Below are positions 1 through 9,449 of a stretch of 64,000 nucleotides of DNA, in pieces; position 1 is the first letter of the stretch; each line of letters begins with the position of its first letter. This DNA comes from Armigeres subalbatus (Eukaryota > Arthropoda > Insecta > Diptera > Culicidae). Made by a program: the position numbers and the translations under genes. Under the pieces are notes generated by a model. It had not been told where the DNA came from. It ran no database searches and saw only the letters and a list, made by a program, of their open reading frames with translations. The stretch is from the NCBI RefSeq assembly GCF_024139115.2, contig NC_085140.1:21075003-21139002 (forward strand), written 5' to 3'.

Positions 1-59
1 ATTCCATTGGGTATTAAGCCAACTGGTTTGGTCATTGATTAATATGTCTGATACTCGAT

Positions 60-195
60 TTATGCATATGCACAACATGTGGCAGATTCAGATCGAAAAA
101 TGTATTGGCGAGTAACCACTTCTTTCGGCGGGGTTTGATCCCATGAAACCAGTACGTTAGACAGGTGATTTCCCTACTAAGCTACGAAGGACTTC
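60..195 (-). mobile_element. tRNA-derived SINE
   Basis: On the minus strand this segment reads like a tRNA-derived Pol III head. An A-box-like TAGCTTAGTAGG lies at 184-173 and a B-box-like GGGATCAAACCC at 142-131, spaced as in tRNA-derived SINEs. The downstream body contains GTGCATATGCA, a motif that also occurs in the tails of the SINE copies near 38 kb and 44 kb. It directly abuts the 3' end of the minus-strand LINE A. A true tRNA is unlikely because no clean anticodon arm or full acceptor stem is seen. The distal end of the SINE is not resolved and may reach position 1. Confidence 0.5.
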
Positions 196-221
196 TGTCT
201 TCCTCCGCAGCTTAGCGGGTA

Positions 222-1499
222 CTCATTTTCATTTATTCAGACTAAGGCCGAAGTGGCCTGTGCGGTATATAAGAGTCTTCTCCATTCGGCTCGGTCCATG
301 GCTACACGTCGCCAACCACGCAGTCTACGGAGGGTCCGCAAGTCATCTTCCACCTGATCGATCCACCTTGCCCGCTGCGCACCTCGCCTTCTTGTGCCCG
401 TCGGATCGTTGTCGAGAACCATTTTCACCGGGTTACTGTCCGACATTCTGGCTAAGTGCCCGGCCCACCGCAGTCGTCCGATTTTCGCGGTGTGAACGAT
501 GGATGGTTCTCCCAACAGCTGATGCAATTCGTGGTTCATTCGCCTCCTCCACGTACCGTCCGCCATCTGCGCCCCACCATAGATAGTAATCAGCACTTTC
601 CTTCCGAAAACTCCAAGTGCGCGTTGGTCCTCCACGAGCATCGTCCAGGTCTTGCGTCCGTAGAGGACTACCGGTCTAATGAGCGTTTTGTAGATTGTCA
701 GTTTGGTACGGCGGCGAACTCTATTCGATCGGAGCGTCTTGCGGAATCCAAAGCACGTACGATTTCCAGCCACTATGCGTCTCCGGATTTCTCTGCTGGT
801 GTCATTTTCGGCAGTCACCAGTGAGCCCAAGTACACAAATTCTTCTACCGCCTCGATTCCGTCACCACCGATGCAAACTCGCGGTGGGTGGCTCACATTG
901 TCTTCTCTTGAACCTCTTCCTATCATGTACTTTGTCTTCGACGTGTTGATGACTAGTCCGATCCGCTTAGCTTCCCTCTTCAGTCTGATGTAGGCTTCCT
1001 CCATCTTCTCAAAGTTACGTGCCATAATATCTATGTCGTCGGCGAAGCCAAATAGCTGGACATACTTATTGAAAATTGTACCACTCGTGTTAATCCCTGC
1101 TCTTCGTATTACCCCTTCCAAAGCGATGTTGAATAGCAGACACGAAAGACCATCACCTTGCCGTAACCCTCTGCGGGTTTCGAAGGGACTCGAGAATGCC
1201 CCTGAAACTCGAACTACGCACATCACCCGATCCATCGTCGCTTTGATCAACCGTGTCAGTTTATCCGGAAAACCGTATTAGTGCATTAGCTGCCATAACT
1301 GGTCCCGATCGATTGTATCATATGCGGCTTTGAAGTCGATGAATAGATGATGTGTGGGCACGTTGTATTCGCGGCATTTCTGCAGTACTTGGCGAATGGC
1401 GAACACCTGGTCCGTGGTGGAGCCCATAAAACCCGCCTGGTACTGCCCCACGAACTCCCTTGCAGTTGGTGGTAGTCGACGGCATAAAATTTGGGAGAG
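222..1499 (-). pseudogene. LINE A, 3' part: reverse transcriptase to C-terminus (RTE/craft-like)
   Basis: This is the 3' half of a minus-strand non-LTR retrotransposon. The longest open stretch is 1250-237. It carries RT motifs: a GLRQGD block near 1160, the catalytic FADDIDI near 1040, and a YLGSLV thumb-type block near 820. The C-terminal part has RPVVLYG, then RLRWAGHLARM, then RRRGAQRARW, a layout seen in mosquito RTE/craft-like elements. The part before 1250 continues in another frame (1499-1278) with the QAGFMGSTTDQ and FIDFKAAYDTIDR blocks, so at least one frameshift separates them. It ends near AATAAATGAAAATG, a plausible LINE tail. At 1499 the coding sequence stops abruptly at a TA insertion and resumes at 6264. 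No function is expected. Confidence 0.8.
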
Positions 1500-1567
1500 T
1501 AGGGTATTCAATCATGGTTTGAACCAAATGGCGGGTTTCAGATGAGCCGTCAAAATAAAGTTGATCT

Positions 1568-1810
1568 CACCTGTCATAAGACGAGTTTAAACAATCCCAT
1601 TGAATTCCACCACTTAATTGTATCCTGACAGATACGTATTTCGACCTCAACAGTAAGGCCGTCTTCAGTGTCTCGTACTTGACTCTCAAGTCGAGTCAAG
1701 TACGAGACACTGAAGACGGCCTTACTGTTGAGGTCGAAATACGTATCTGTCAGGATACAATTAAGTGGGGGAATTCAATGGGATTGTTTAAACTCGTCTT
1801 ATGACAAGTG
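1568..1810. repeat. 243-bp near-perfect palindromic foldback element
   Basis: The two arms are inverted copies of about 115 bp around a centre near 1689. They contain the block CAGTAAGGCCGTCTTCAGTG and its complement. Mismatches are few (for example CACCTG against CACTTG at the tips). It lies just inside the left end of the 4.76-kb TA-target element. A degraded relative of one arm occurs at 24540-24615. The unit behaves like a foldback MITE. Its TSD is unclear, although AAAGTTGATCT occurs both just left of it and about 40 bp to its right. Confidence 0.75.
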
Positions 1811-1869
1811 AAAACATTCCACTAAAAGCTCAAAATAATTTTCTTATCAAAGTTGATCTGTTTCATTAA

Positions 1870-2090
1870 GGTCACTCCTGACGGAATCCAAGATTAAATG
1901 TGCTCGCGTTTTCGGGGGCACACCACTCGATATGGAAGCAACGGATAACTGTCATTTTTATTATGTCACGCATGCTGCGACGCAGCAAAGCTAAATCAGC
2001 AAAAATGACAGTTGTGCGCCGTCTCTGAATCGAGTGGTGTGCCCCCGAAAACGCGAGCACTTTGAAACTTGGATTCTGTCAGGAGTGACC
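1870..2090. mobile_element. 221-bp MITE with TTAA target duplication
   Basis: Inverted repeats of about 63 bp begin GGTCACTCCTGAC and contain CGCGTTTTCGGGGGCACACC. TTAA flanks both sides (1866-1869 and 2091-2094). A TTAA duplication is the signature of piggyBac-type integration, so this is probably a piggyBac-mobilised MITE. It encodes nothing. It is nested in the 4.76-kb element. Confidence 0.75.
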
Positions 2091-2472
2091 TTAAAGGGAC
2101 ATGTTACAACTGCGATTTCTAGTTTATATGGAAGCTTAGTTCATTATCTTTCTAAAAACATCCTGGGTGCACATATTTATGCTTAGTAGAGTGGGGCGTC
2201 ATGGCCATTTTTTCAAATCAATGGTTTTTCGAAGCCATTCTGGGTCCTGAACAACTGTGCAGAATTTGGGACCGATTGGTTGCTTCCTCGCTTTCCGCAT
2301 CGCGTTTGAAGTTTGTATGGAAATTAGTATGGGAGAACGTATATTTTTGCATTTCTACTACTAGAGGTTTCAGTTCATCGTAAACCAAGTGGCACATTGC
2401 GTTAAAGTATAACCCAACGGATGCCGAAAAACTTTGCTGAAGAAGGCACGTTGCTGGAACGTCCACGAAAAA

Positions 2473-2770
2473 AGTTATAACGCTTCGAAGATTGAGTGTT
2501 CAAACCATATGCAAAAAATCGTTTATTCTGCCAGCACTGCCGAACTACGTAGACCAATAATTTAACTGTGTGTTATTTCAAAATATTTGATCTTATAGGG
2601 CTTTAGAGCTAATGGGAGCTATCCGGAATCATTTCACAAAGAAAAAAATGCGGCAAGAAGGAAGATGGGTTTTGCCCTTCGATAACTATAGGTCGTCCGG
2701 TAGTGCTGGCAGAAACATTGATTTCTTACATATGGTTTGAACAATCAATTTTCGAAACGTAATAACAATT
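2473..2770. mobile_element. MITE with GTTCAAACCATAT terminal repeats
   Basis: Inverted arms of about 60 bp pair 2473-2545 with 2697-2770. They share CTTCGAA-like ends, GTTCAAACCATAT and TCTGCCAGCACT. The GTTCAAACCAT core is the one at the ends of the enclosing 4.76-kb element, so the two may share a transposase-recognition sequence. No ORF is present. Confidence 0.5.
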
Positions 2771-2790
2771 TTTGTAGACCTTCTAGCTAT

Positions 2791-5236
2791 GTAGGGGAAG
2801 ATGCCCCAAAACGCCCACCCGAGGCAAAACGCCTTTTGTGGTTTCCCTCAAATTTACCGTCATTAAGATGGCCATAACAAAACTAGATCTACAATTATGT
2901 AGGTTAGGTGAAAAAAGTTTCAAAATAGTGTATTGGAAGGTCGGAAAAACCGAAAATTTCCACATTTTGAGGAAACATCTAACATTTTGGCGAGGCAAAA
3001 CGCCCTAGTGGCGCTAACCTACAATGTACTTGCGTCTCCACGCACTATCCATACCTGAATGCTGATTCGCCGACGCGTGGTGCTTTGTTCCCTAGGAGCT
3101 GCCAGCTAAAAGGCGTTTTGCCTCATGAGTTTTCCGGCAACAGAATATCACCACTTTTGACGTAGGACTTACGTCTCTCTTTACTATACCGGGTGTCATT
3201 TCAAAATATTCAAATCGACCGCGTTACGCTGTGTTGAAAGATTTTAAACGTTAATAGCGTTCGTCTCAGTGGACGAATTTCTGCGGTAAGCCCCTCAATC
3301 GACAGATTTCAAGTATGCCTTTCATGTCCATGCTTGATAAAACTTGTTTCAATAGTCATAAAACTGTTTTCAATGAAAAACATTGAGTTCAAGGTAACCT
3401 ATAAATATGGTTACAGCATCGTTCTTGCATCATTCCATTATCACACTCTGATAGGTGCAAACACCAGCAAATTAGCTATTGCTGGGTCTGCCGAGAAGCC
3501 ATAAAACAGCGCAACGCGATTTTTTCCAATCATTCTGACTGGAACAAGCGAAGCAACAGCAGCATCGATTCGATAGGACTCACACATTTTAGCAGGGAAT
3601 GAAGTCTGCACCGACTCTGCACCGCTTTTTCGGCTCGACACCATCGAAGCGACCATCATCAGCCGAAACCTAGCCAGTACATCAGCAGTCCACCCTACAG
3701 ACCCGACAAAGCAGCAATGCTGAGCAGATACCGGCAGCAGCAGCAGAGTCGAGCCGAGACCGGCCGGCATCGGTGCTGAGCCGAGACAGGCTGAAGAAAA
3801 GCCACATGATGCAGCATGTATGTTCAAAAAACAAACGGTTCTTCAGAGAGCCAATAATAGAGATCAATATCAATGCTTTCAATACCCTTCGGGATAGAAA
3901 TTGTACTTGGGTGCCAAATCCAATATTCTAGAGATAAAATTTTATGCGTGATTTTCATAAATAGCGTCAAAACTAACAGTGGATAATTTTTCTGATTTAA
4001 CCGCGAAGTGGACGAAGGACTTCGCTTGACCATGCCTTTAAAGATTCATAAGATGTCCAAATCTCTCACATAATCTTATTTGGATAAAAAACACCAATAA
4101 CAGCTCAAACATTAATAAACTATCAATCGATTTTCCATCAAATGTTGGATTTTTTTGCATTGATAAAAAAATATCTAGATAAACATTGTTTGATACTGAC
4201 CGCACACAAAGCGAACGTGACTGAATGATCGTCTCATGCTACCAATTCTAAATCTTATCACCCGAAATCCCATGTCCGGGTGTTTCCTTCCTTCTACTAC
4301 TAACAATGTTGTCTCAGAAAAGAACACGTACTTCCCACCTGAACTGCAATTGGCCTGTATCTAGCGAAAAGTCCCGTTAGGAAATAGACGCCAGCAGCGA
4401 GCAACAAGCGTAAAAAAGAAGAAGCCCTTCTCGAACGCGTTGATGATGATGACGCTTTGGCTGACAAAGAAGCGGGATACAAGACACTAGCTGATTGGTT
4501 CACCAATTGGGAAGCAGAGAAGATTCAAAATAAGGTATAAAAGAAAAGTGCATTCGCTCGCAGAGCATTCAGTCTTTTTATACTATCACCAGAAATTCGC
4601 GGTTATGTGAAAAGATCGTTTTCCTATTTTTTGCACTTAGCCGAAGCAAACAGCCTTTTTCAAGGCTCTAAGAGTTAAAAATAATGTTCTCCTTCAGTCG
4701 CTATCGCACGGATTAGAAGGCTCTTCAGTGGAAGAGCTGAGATACAGTCTACATCCCCTGCTGAGCCAACTTGTGGTTTATTTCAGGCAGTCCTTCAGTG
4801 GGAAGGTTGCCACTGTCGAGGCTAATATTTCGTGACCGGACAGATACTTCCTAAATTTTTTTTTGATGATTCTTGTTCGAGGTAGATTTGATTTCTGTGT
4901 CGGTTTGATGAGAAGATTTTGCCAAGGAATGGTGTGCAACGCCGATTATTTATCCAAAATAGTTGATGTGAGAAATTTGGACAAATTATGTATCTTAAAG
5001 GTCAAGTCAAGTCCTACGTCAACTTAGCGGTTATGTCACAGACATTACCCACTGTTCGTTTTTTGAAATGTGAATATTATCAATATGATTGAGATTTTTG
5101 ACAATTTTTGAATGGCATCAACTAGCTATCTTGTTTAACTGTTGCATAATGTAAAAATACCAATGAATAGCGTTACAAATAAGACAATAAAGCAGTGTTT
5201 GCTTAGCTAGGGCATTTTGCCCCCCCCTTCTCCTAC
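2791..5236. mobile_element. Possible TIR element with GTAGGGGAAG ends
   Basis: The left end GTAGGGGAAGATGCC...AAAACGCCC is matched imperfectly in inverse orientation near 5214-5236 (GGGCATTTTGCC...TTCTCCTAC). GGCAAAACGCC-type blocks repeat near 2825, 2992 and 3111. The match is short and no TSD is seen, so this is tentative. The interior has no convincing gene. It does contain a short stop-to-stop reading frame without ATG at 4388-4540. Confidence 0.3.
4536..4670 (+). promoter_or_regulatory. TATA/initiator pair followed by a histone-like stem-loop
   Basis: TATAAAAG at 4536 is followed about 35 bp later by TTCAGTC, which matches the arthropod initiator TCAGT. Further on, AGCCTT-TTTC-AAGGCT at 4652-4667 forms a 6-bp stem with a 4-nt loop, the geometry of replication-dependent histone mRNA 3' ends. 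CCAAT-like ATTGG motifs lie upstream. No histone-coding frame is visible between or near them. This may be a captured and decayed gene fragment, or coincidence. Confidence 0.25.
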
Positions 5237-5560
5237 CTTTTTCGGCAAAGTCTTTCGGCAACTTCCAGACTATACGCTAACGTATTGAGTCACGTGATTG
5301 ATAATAAATTAAAGCTGCTAATAGCAAAAATGTAAAAAAGTACGTTTTCCCATACTAATCTCCATGTAAATTTAAAATGCGATGCGGCATGCGAGGTCGC
5401 AACCAATCGAGCCCATATTTTGCACGGTTGATTGGGGTCCCAAAACGATTCAGAAAAACCTTGATCTCACTTGATCAGACGAAGTTTGCGTTTTTCCATA
5501 CAACTGCGCCCCAGTCTAATGCTTAGTTTCATTGAAAAAACCTAATAATTACATAACTTT

Positions 5561-5850
5561 GATTCGTACCATGGTTTGAACTACTGCAGCAGCCAGCAGC
5601 TCCTAAATATAGATGCATGAAAAGTTGAGGAAATCAGTAGAAAAGCAGATTTGTTTTACTATTCGTCTTCTCGCATTATATTAGTAACTCGAAACGTGTG
5701 AAAATCGTCTAAATTATCGATATGAAAATTGCATTTTTTTTTTCATATTTGAATTGTAAACAAAATGCTCCAGCTAGGCACATGCAGCGCTCCTAGCGGA
5801 CAGCAGCAGAACATGACTGCATTTACAAGTTCAAACCATGGTACGAATTT
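5561..5850. mobile_element. Small TIR unit with ATTCGTACCATGGTTTGAAC ends
   Basis: About 20 bp at 5561-5583 recur as the reverse complement at 5827-5849. The unit again carries the CATGGTTTGAAC core. The interior is noncoding and AT-rich. It lies near the right end of the 4.76-kb element. The TSD is not resolved. Confidence 0.45.
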
Positions 5851-6263
5851 AGTTCAAACCATGATCAGTTTTTACCTTGTATAAATGTTACTATTTTAAC
5901 TATTTAAAACTGTTTCTCAATTGTATGATGACGTCAATCGATTACAGATGAAAATAGCGTTCTTTTGATATATTGATGTCACTCCTGTGTCATAAAATGC
6001 GTCCCTTACGAGCTTTTAAAATTATGCCACTGGTGGGGGGGATTTGGCGCAAATTCAGGACGTTTTTAAATCGTTTTATTTTATTACTTAAACAATATCT
6101 ACGAATGTATAAATAAACTATATCACTTCCAGTATATCTAAATATTCCATTTATACTGTTTTAGGTCCATTTCCTGCCATTGAGATGGTAATTTCTACTG
6201 ATTTCAAAATGGTTCAAACCATGATACGCTTTTCACTAGTTCAAACCATGATTGGATACCCTA

Positions 6264-8025
6264 CCTTGTAGGCGGCGTTCAGCAATGTGATTGCGCGGTA
6301 GTTGCTACGATCCAGCTTATCGCCCTTTTTGTAGATGGGACACACGACACCTTCCATCCACTCCTGCGGCAAAACTTCCCCCTCCTAAATCTTGGTAATG
6401 ACCCAGTGCAGCGCTCTAGCCAGTGCTTCACCACCGTGTTTAAATAGCTCTCCTGGTAGTTGGTCAACCCCAGGGGCTTTATTGTTCTTCAGCCGGCCAA
6501 TCTCCTCCTGGATTTCCCGGAGATTCGGAGCCGGTAAGATTATGTCCTGCGCGCGTTCTCCCAGGACCATCACCATACCGCCATCTTCGTCTGCCACATC
6601 GCCATTCCGGTGTTCTTCGTAGTGCTGCCGCCACCTTTGGTTCACCTCACGCTCGTTCGTAAGAAGGTTCCCGTTTATGTCCTTTCACATATCAGGCTGC
6701 GGCACGTGGCCCTTACGTGAACGGTTTAGCTTCTCATAGAACTTTCGTGAGTTATTAGCGCGGTACGGTTGCTCCGTCTCTTCACGGTCTCGATCTTCCT
6801 GCTGGCGCTGTTTCCTCCGGAAAATCGAGTTTTGTCTGTTCCGCGCCTGTTTATATCGTGCCTCGTTCGCCCTCGTGCGGTGTTGCAGCAATCTCGCCCA
6901 TGCTGCATTCTTCTCTTCCACTAACTGCTCACATTCGCCGTCATACCAGTCGTTTCTCTGATCCGGGGGCACCGTGCCAAGTGCAGCGGTTGCGGTGCTA
7001 CCAATGGCGGATCGAATATCTCTCCAGCCATCTTCAAGAGACGCTGCGCCTAGCTGCTCTTCCGTTGGGAGTGCCACTTCCAGCTGCTGCGCGTATTCTT
7101 GGGCTAGTCCAGCGTCTTGTAGCCGCCCAATGTTAAGCCGCGGCGTCCGACTTCGACGCGTGTTGTACACCGTCGAGAGTTTTGAGCGCAGGCATACTGC
7201 AACGAGGTAGTGGTCGGATTCAATATTCACACTGCGGTAAGTGCGGACGTTCGTGATGTCGGAGAAGAATTTACCGTCGATTAGAACGTGGTCGATTTGG
7301 TTTTCCGTTTCTTGGTTAGGTGATCTCCATGTGGCCTTGTGGATATTTTTGCGGGGAAAGAAGGTGCTTCGGACTACCATTCCACGGGAGGCTGCTAAGT
7401 TTATGCATCGTTGGCCGTTGTCATTCGATACGATGTGCAGACTATCCGGTCCGATGACCGGTCTATACATTTCCTCCTTTCCTACCTGTGCGTTCATGTC
7501 TGCGCCAGCTGTGCGTAGAACGCTTCTTTCTCGTCGTTGGGTCTCCCTTCGTGTGGGCAGTGCACGTTGATGATGCTATAGTTGAAGAAACGGCTTTTTA
7601 TCCTCAGCATGCACATCTTTGCGTTCCTTGGCTGTCAGTCAATCACGCGTTGGCGCATCTTACCCAGCACTATGAAGCCGGTTCTCAGCTCGTTGGTGGT
7701 GCCACAGCTTTGGTAGAAGGTAGCCGCTCGATGCCCGCTTTTCCACACTTTCTGTCCTGTCCAGCAAATCTCCTGCAGCGCCACGACGTCGAAGTTGCGG
7801 GGATGTAATTCATCCTGTCGCAACCTGCGAAACCTAGCGACTTGCAGTTCCATGTTCCAAGCTTCCAATCGTGATCCTTTATTCGTCGCCTAGGTCTTTG
7901 CCGATTATATCGAGTCGCATTATCTCTTATATTGTTCGTAATGATTGGTTTTCCAGGCGGCTTATTGGGCCTGCGCAAACCTCCTGTCTCGTCGGAGGGC
8001 CGTCGTGTCAGGGCTGTTTAGCGTC
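6264..8025 (-). pseudogene. LINE A, 5' part: endonuclease and start of reverse transcriptase
   Basis: This is the upstream half of LINE A. In minus-strand order it shows an LTRRPSDETGGL leader, the endonuclease start LGTWNCKSL near 7870, VVALQEICW near 7790, then MNAQVGKEE near 7490. Next come the APE-type blocks QIDHVLIDG (near 7290) and SDHYLVAV (near 7220), followed by the linker and the RT entry [16 protein letters not shown] near 6340. Frameshifts or stops lie near 7640, 6680 and 6385, so it is dead. The 5' end is near 8025, where an in-frame stop precedes the leader; whether the 5' end is complete is unclear. It continues at 1499 after the inserted element. Confidence 0.8.
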
Positions 8026-8477
8026 CCACCTAACACCAGGACTTGGACTTGGGTGTGCCAACGTTCATGGCATTCGAAAATATTGTTTTTGCCTTTCTCG
8101 TACAACAAAGTTCTACCGAAAGGCTATATGATCGCTCCAAAAACAAACTTTTTATAGAAGGCCCGGAGACCCATAGCACAAAACAGATAGGTATCATAGA
8201 ACAAACTGCAAATTTCAAAGTAGGCTTTTTGTGTAGCAACAATCGACGAACGGCACTCCCGTATATCCAAGGCGAAAGATAGAGACAGCAAAGCATGCGA
8301 TGCTACTCTGTCTAATGCGCGTTTTTCAGTAAAGCTTGACTTCCACCGCTAGGTTCGCTAGCGTTCCAAAATCATGGAAGGACCACATTCCACAGCAAAG
8401 ATGCCTATATGTTATGTGCCCATAGTGTTATATACCAATCGACTCAGCTCGACGAACTGAGCACATGTCTGCCTGTC
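8025..8477. other. Noncoding spacer with mosquito-type repeat fragment
   Basis: No gene is seen. GCCTTTCTCGTACAAC followed by ACCGAAAGGCTATATG near 8090-8130 resembles an imperfect hairpin of the kind common in culicine noncoding DNA. The right edge is the microsatellite that hosts the R1 element. Confidence 0.35.
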
Positions 8478-8505
8478 CGTGTGTATGTGTGTGTGTGTGT
8501 GTGTG
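8478..8505 (+). repeat. (TG)n microsatellite at R1 3' end
   Basis: A TG dinucleotide run lies immediately beside a T tract (8506-8515). On the minus strand this is the R1 element's poly(A) followed by AC repeats. A second TG-rich tract with TTTG variants lies at 11321-11357 beyond the element's 5' end, so the element sits inside one microsatellite. Confidence 0.8.
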
Positions 8506-9149
8506 TTTTTTTTTTCTTCCTAAACAATGGAGGGGGAATCTGCTCAACAGACATCCTGGGTTGACCAGGAAGTGCTGGGTTATGAGGGAGGCAGGGCTGC
8601 ATCCCCGACCAGCTAAACCGTTTCCATTGCCGCCAAGCCCATCGTCCCTTCGGTACAACCAGAAAGTAATGCTTCAAAGGGGGAGTGCATGACGCACCCT
8701 CGAGGTTAGCTGCGTGTTCTTGCAGCATCGAACATCGTGACTCGCTTTTTTAGAAGAACACCATGGTATCGTGTCAGCGCATTGCCGGCTTTCCAGGTGG
8801 CCTTACCACGCCCTATGTCCTCGGAAGGTGGGCAGGGTCGACTTCGCGCCTGCTTCCCTCTGCACGACTGGTATCAAGAATGATGATGCCGCGTGCACCC
8901 CAAATTGACCTTTCTGCGATAGGGCCTATTCGCCAGCACACAGAGGGACTTGCCGACGCGAGGCCTACGCCTGCCCCAGCCTTGACGAGGACCCCTTTCC
9001 GTCCTCGGGCTCGGAACCCGCCCGGTTGACCGACGCCGCGAAAGCGACGATACCATGTTGTTCTTCGCGCGGCCACTTGTTCGATAAAAGGATCGAGTTC
9101 GACCACAGAGCATGACCACCGGTATGACCCATGAAGCTGACTCCGATCC

Positions 9150-9449
9150 CTTGGACCACCTCTTATTTGCGCCTGAACTAGCCATCCTTGAGTCCACGCG
9201 CCACCTTCTGTGTAGCTCCGAGACGATTTGGGCGATAGCCGATAAAACGGCGTTCCAGCCAACTTCGTCTTTACACATCCTCCGAACTAGGTTGTCCGGG
9301 GTAGTGTCCAGACCACATGTGGCAAGCATGTGGTCACGCATTGCGCGAAAACGTGAGCACACGAACAACACGTGTTCCGCCGTTTCCTCTAAACCTGCGC
9401 ACACCAAACACTCGGGCGAAGCCGAGCAAGCCAGCTGCTTTACCTGCAC
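9150..9449 (-). pseudogene. R1 ORF2 C-terminal remnant
   Basis: It encodes the C-terminal end of an R1-type ORF2. The Cys-His motif CLVCAGLEETAEHVLFVC near 9400 has C-x2-C-x7-H-x4-C spacing. MLATCGLDTTPDNLVRRM and ELHRRWRVD follow. Upstream ORF2 sequence is missing: the frame begins within a few bases of the ORF1 stop (9442-9440). The remnant cannot be an enzyme. The open frame runs on to 8874 without recognisable content. Confidence 0.7.

Larger units (their letters stand above)
2180..5530. repeat. Pair of diverged long inverted repeats (about 2180-2480 and 5260-5530)
   Basis: The sequence at 2180-2480 recurs in reverse complement at 5260-5530. Shared landmarks, read on the left arm, are TTTGGGACC, CGATTGGTTGC, CCGCATCGC and ATTAGTATGGGA. 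The arms are clearly diverged, so the structure is old. It lies inside the TA-target element and could be the ends of a long-TIR transposon whose middle has been replaced by other insertions. Confidence 0.55.
1502..6261. mobile_element. 4.76-kb TA-target DNA element inserted in LINE A
   Basis: The ends are inverted repeats of about 23 bp. The left end begins GGGTATTCAATCATGGTTTG and the right end is its complement with one mismatch. The insertion is flanked by TA at 1500-1501 and 6262-6263. Removing it together with one TA restores the LINE A frame across the junction (NAAYKVLSQIL), which the homologous LINE E shows almost unchanged (NAAYKVISQII). No transposase ORF is recognisable, so the element is nonautonomous or decayed. 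The interior contains a 243-bp palindrome, a TTAA MITE, diverged long inverted repeats (about 2180-2480 versus 5260-5530) and smaller TIR elements. The core GTTCAAACCAT recurs at both ends and inside. TA duplication fits Tc1/mariner-type integration, but the family is unassigned. Confidence 0.75.

Noticed and set aside
3441..3827. 128-codon minus ORF as a gene
   Set aside because: Ala/Ser/Gly-rich, no domain, inside a transposable element.
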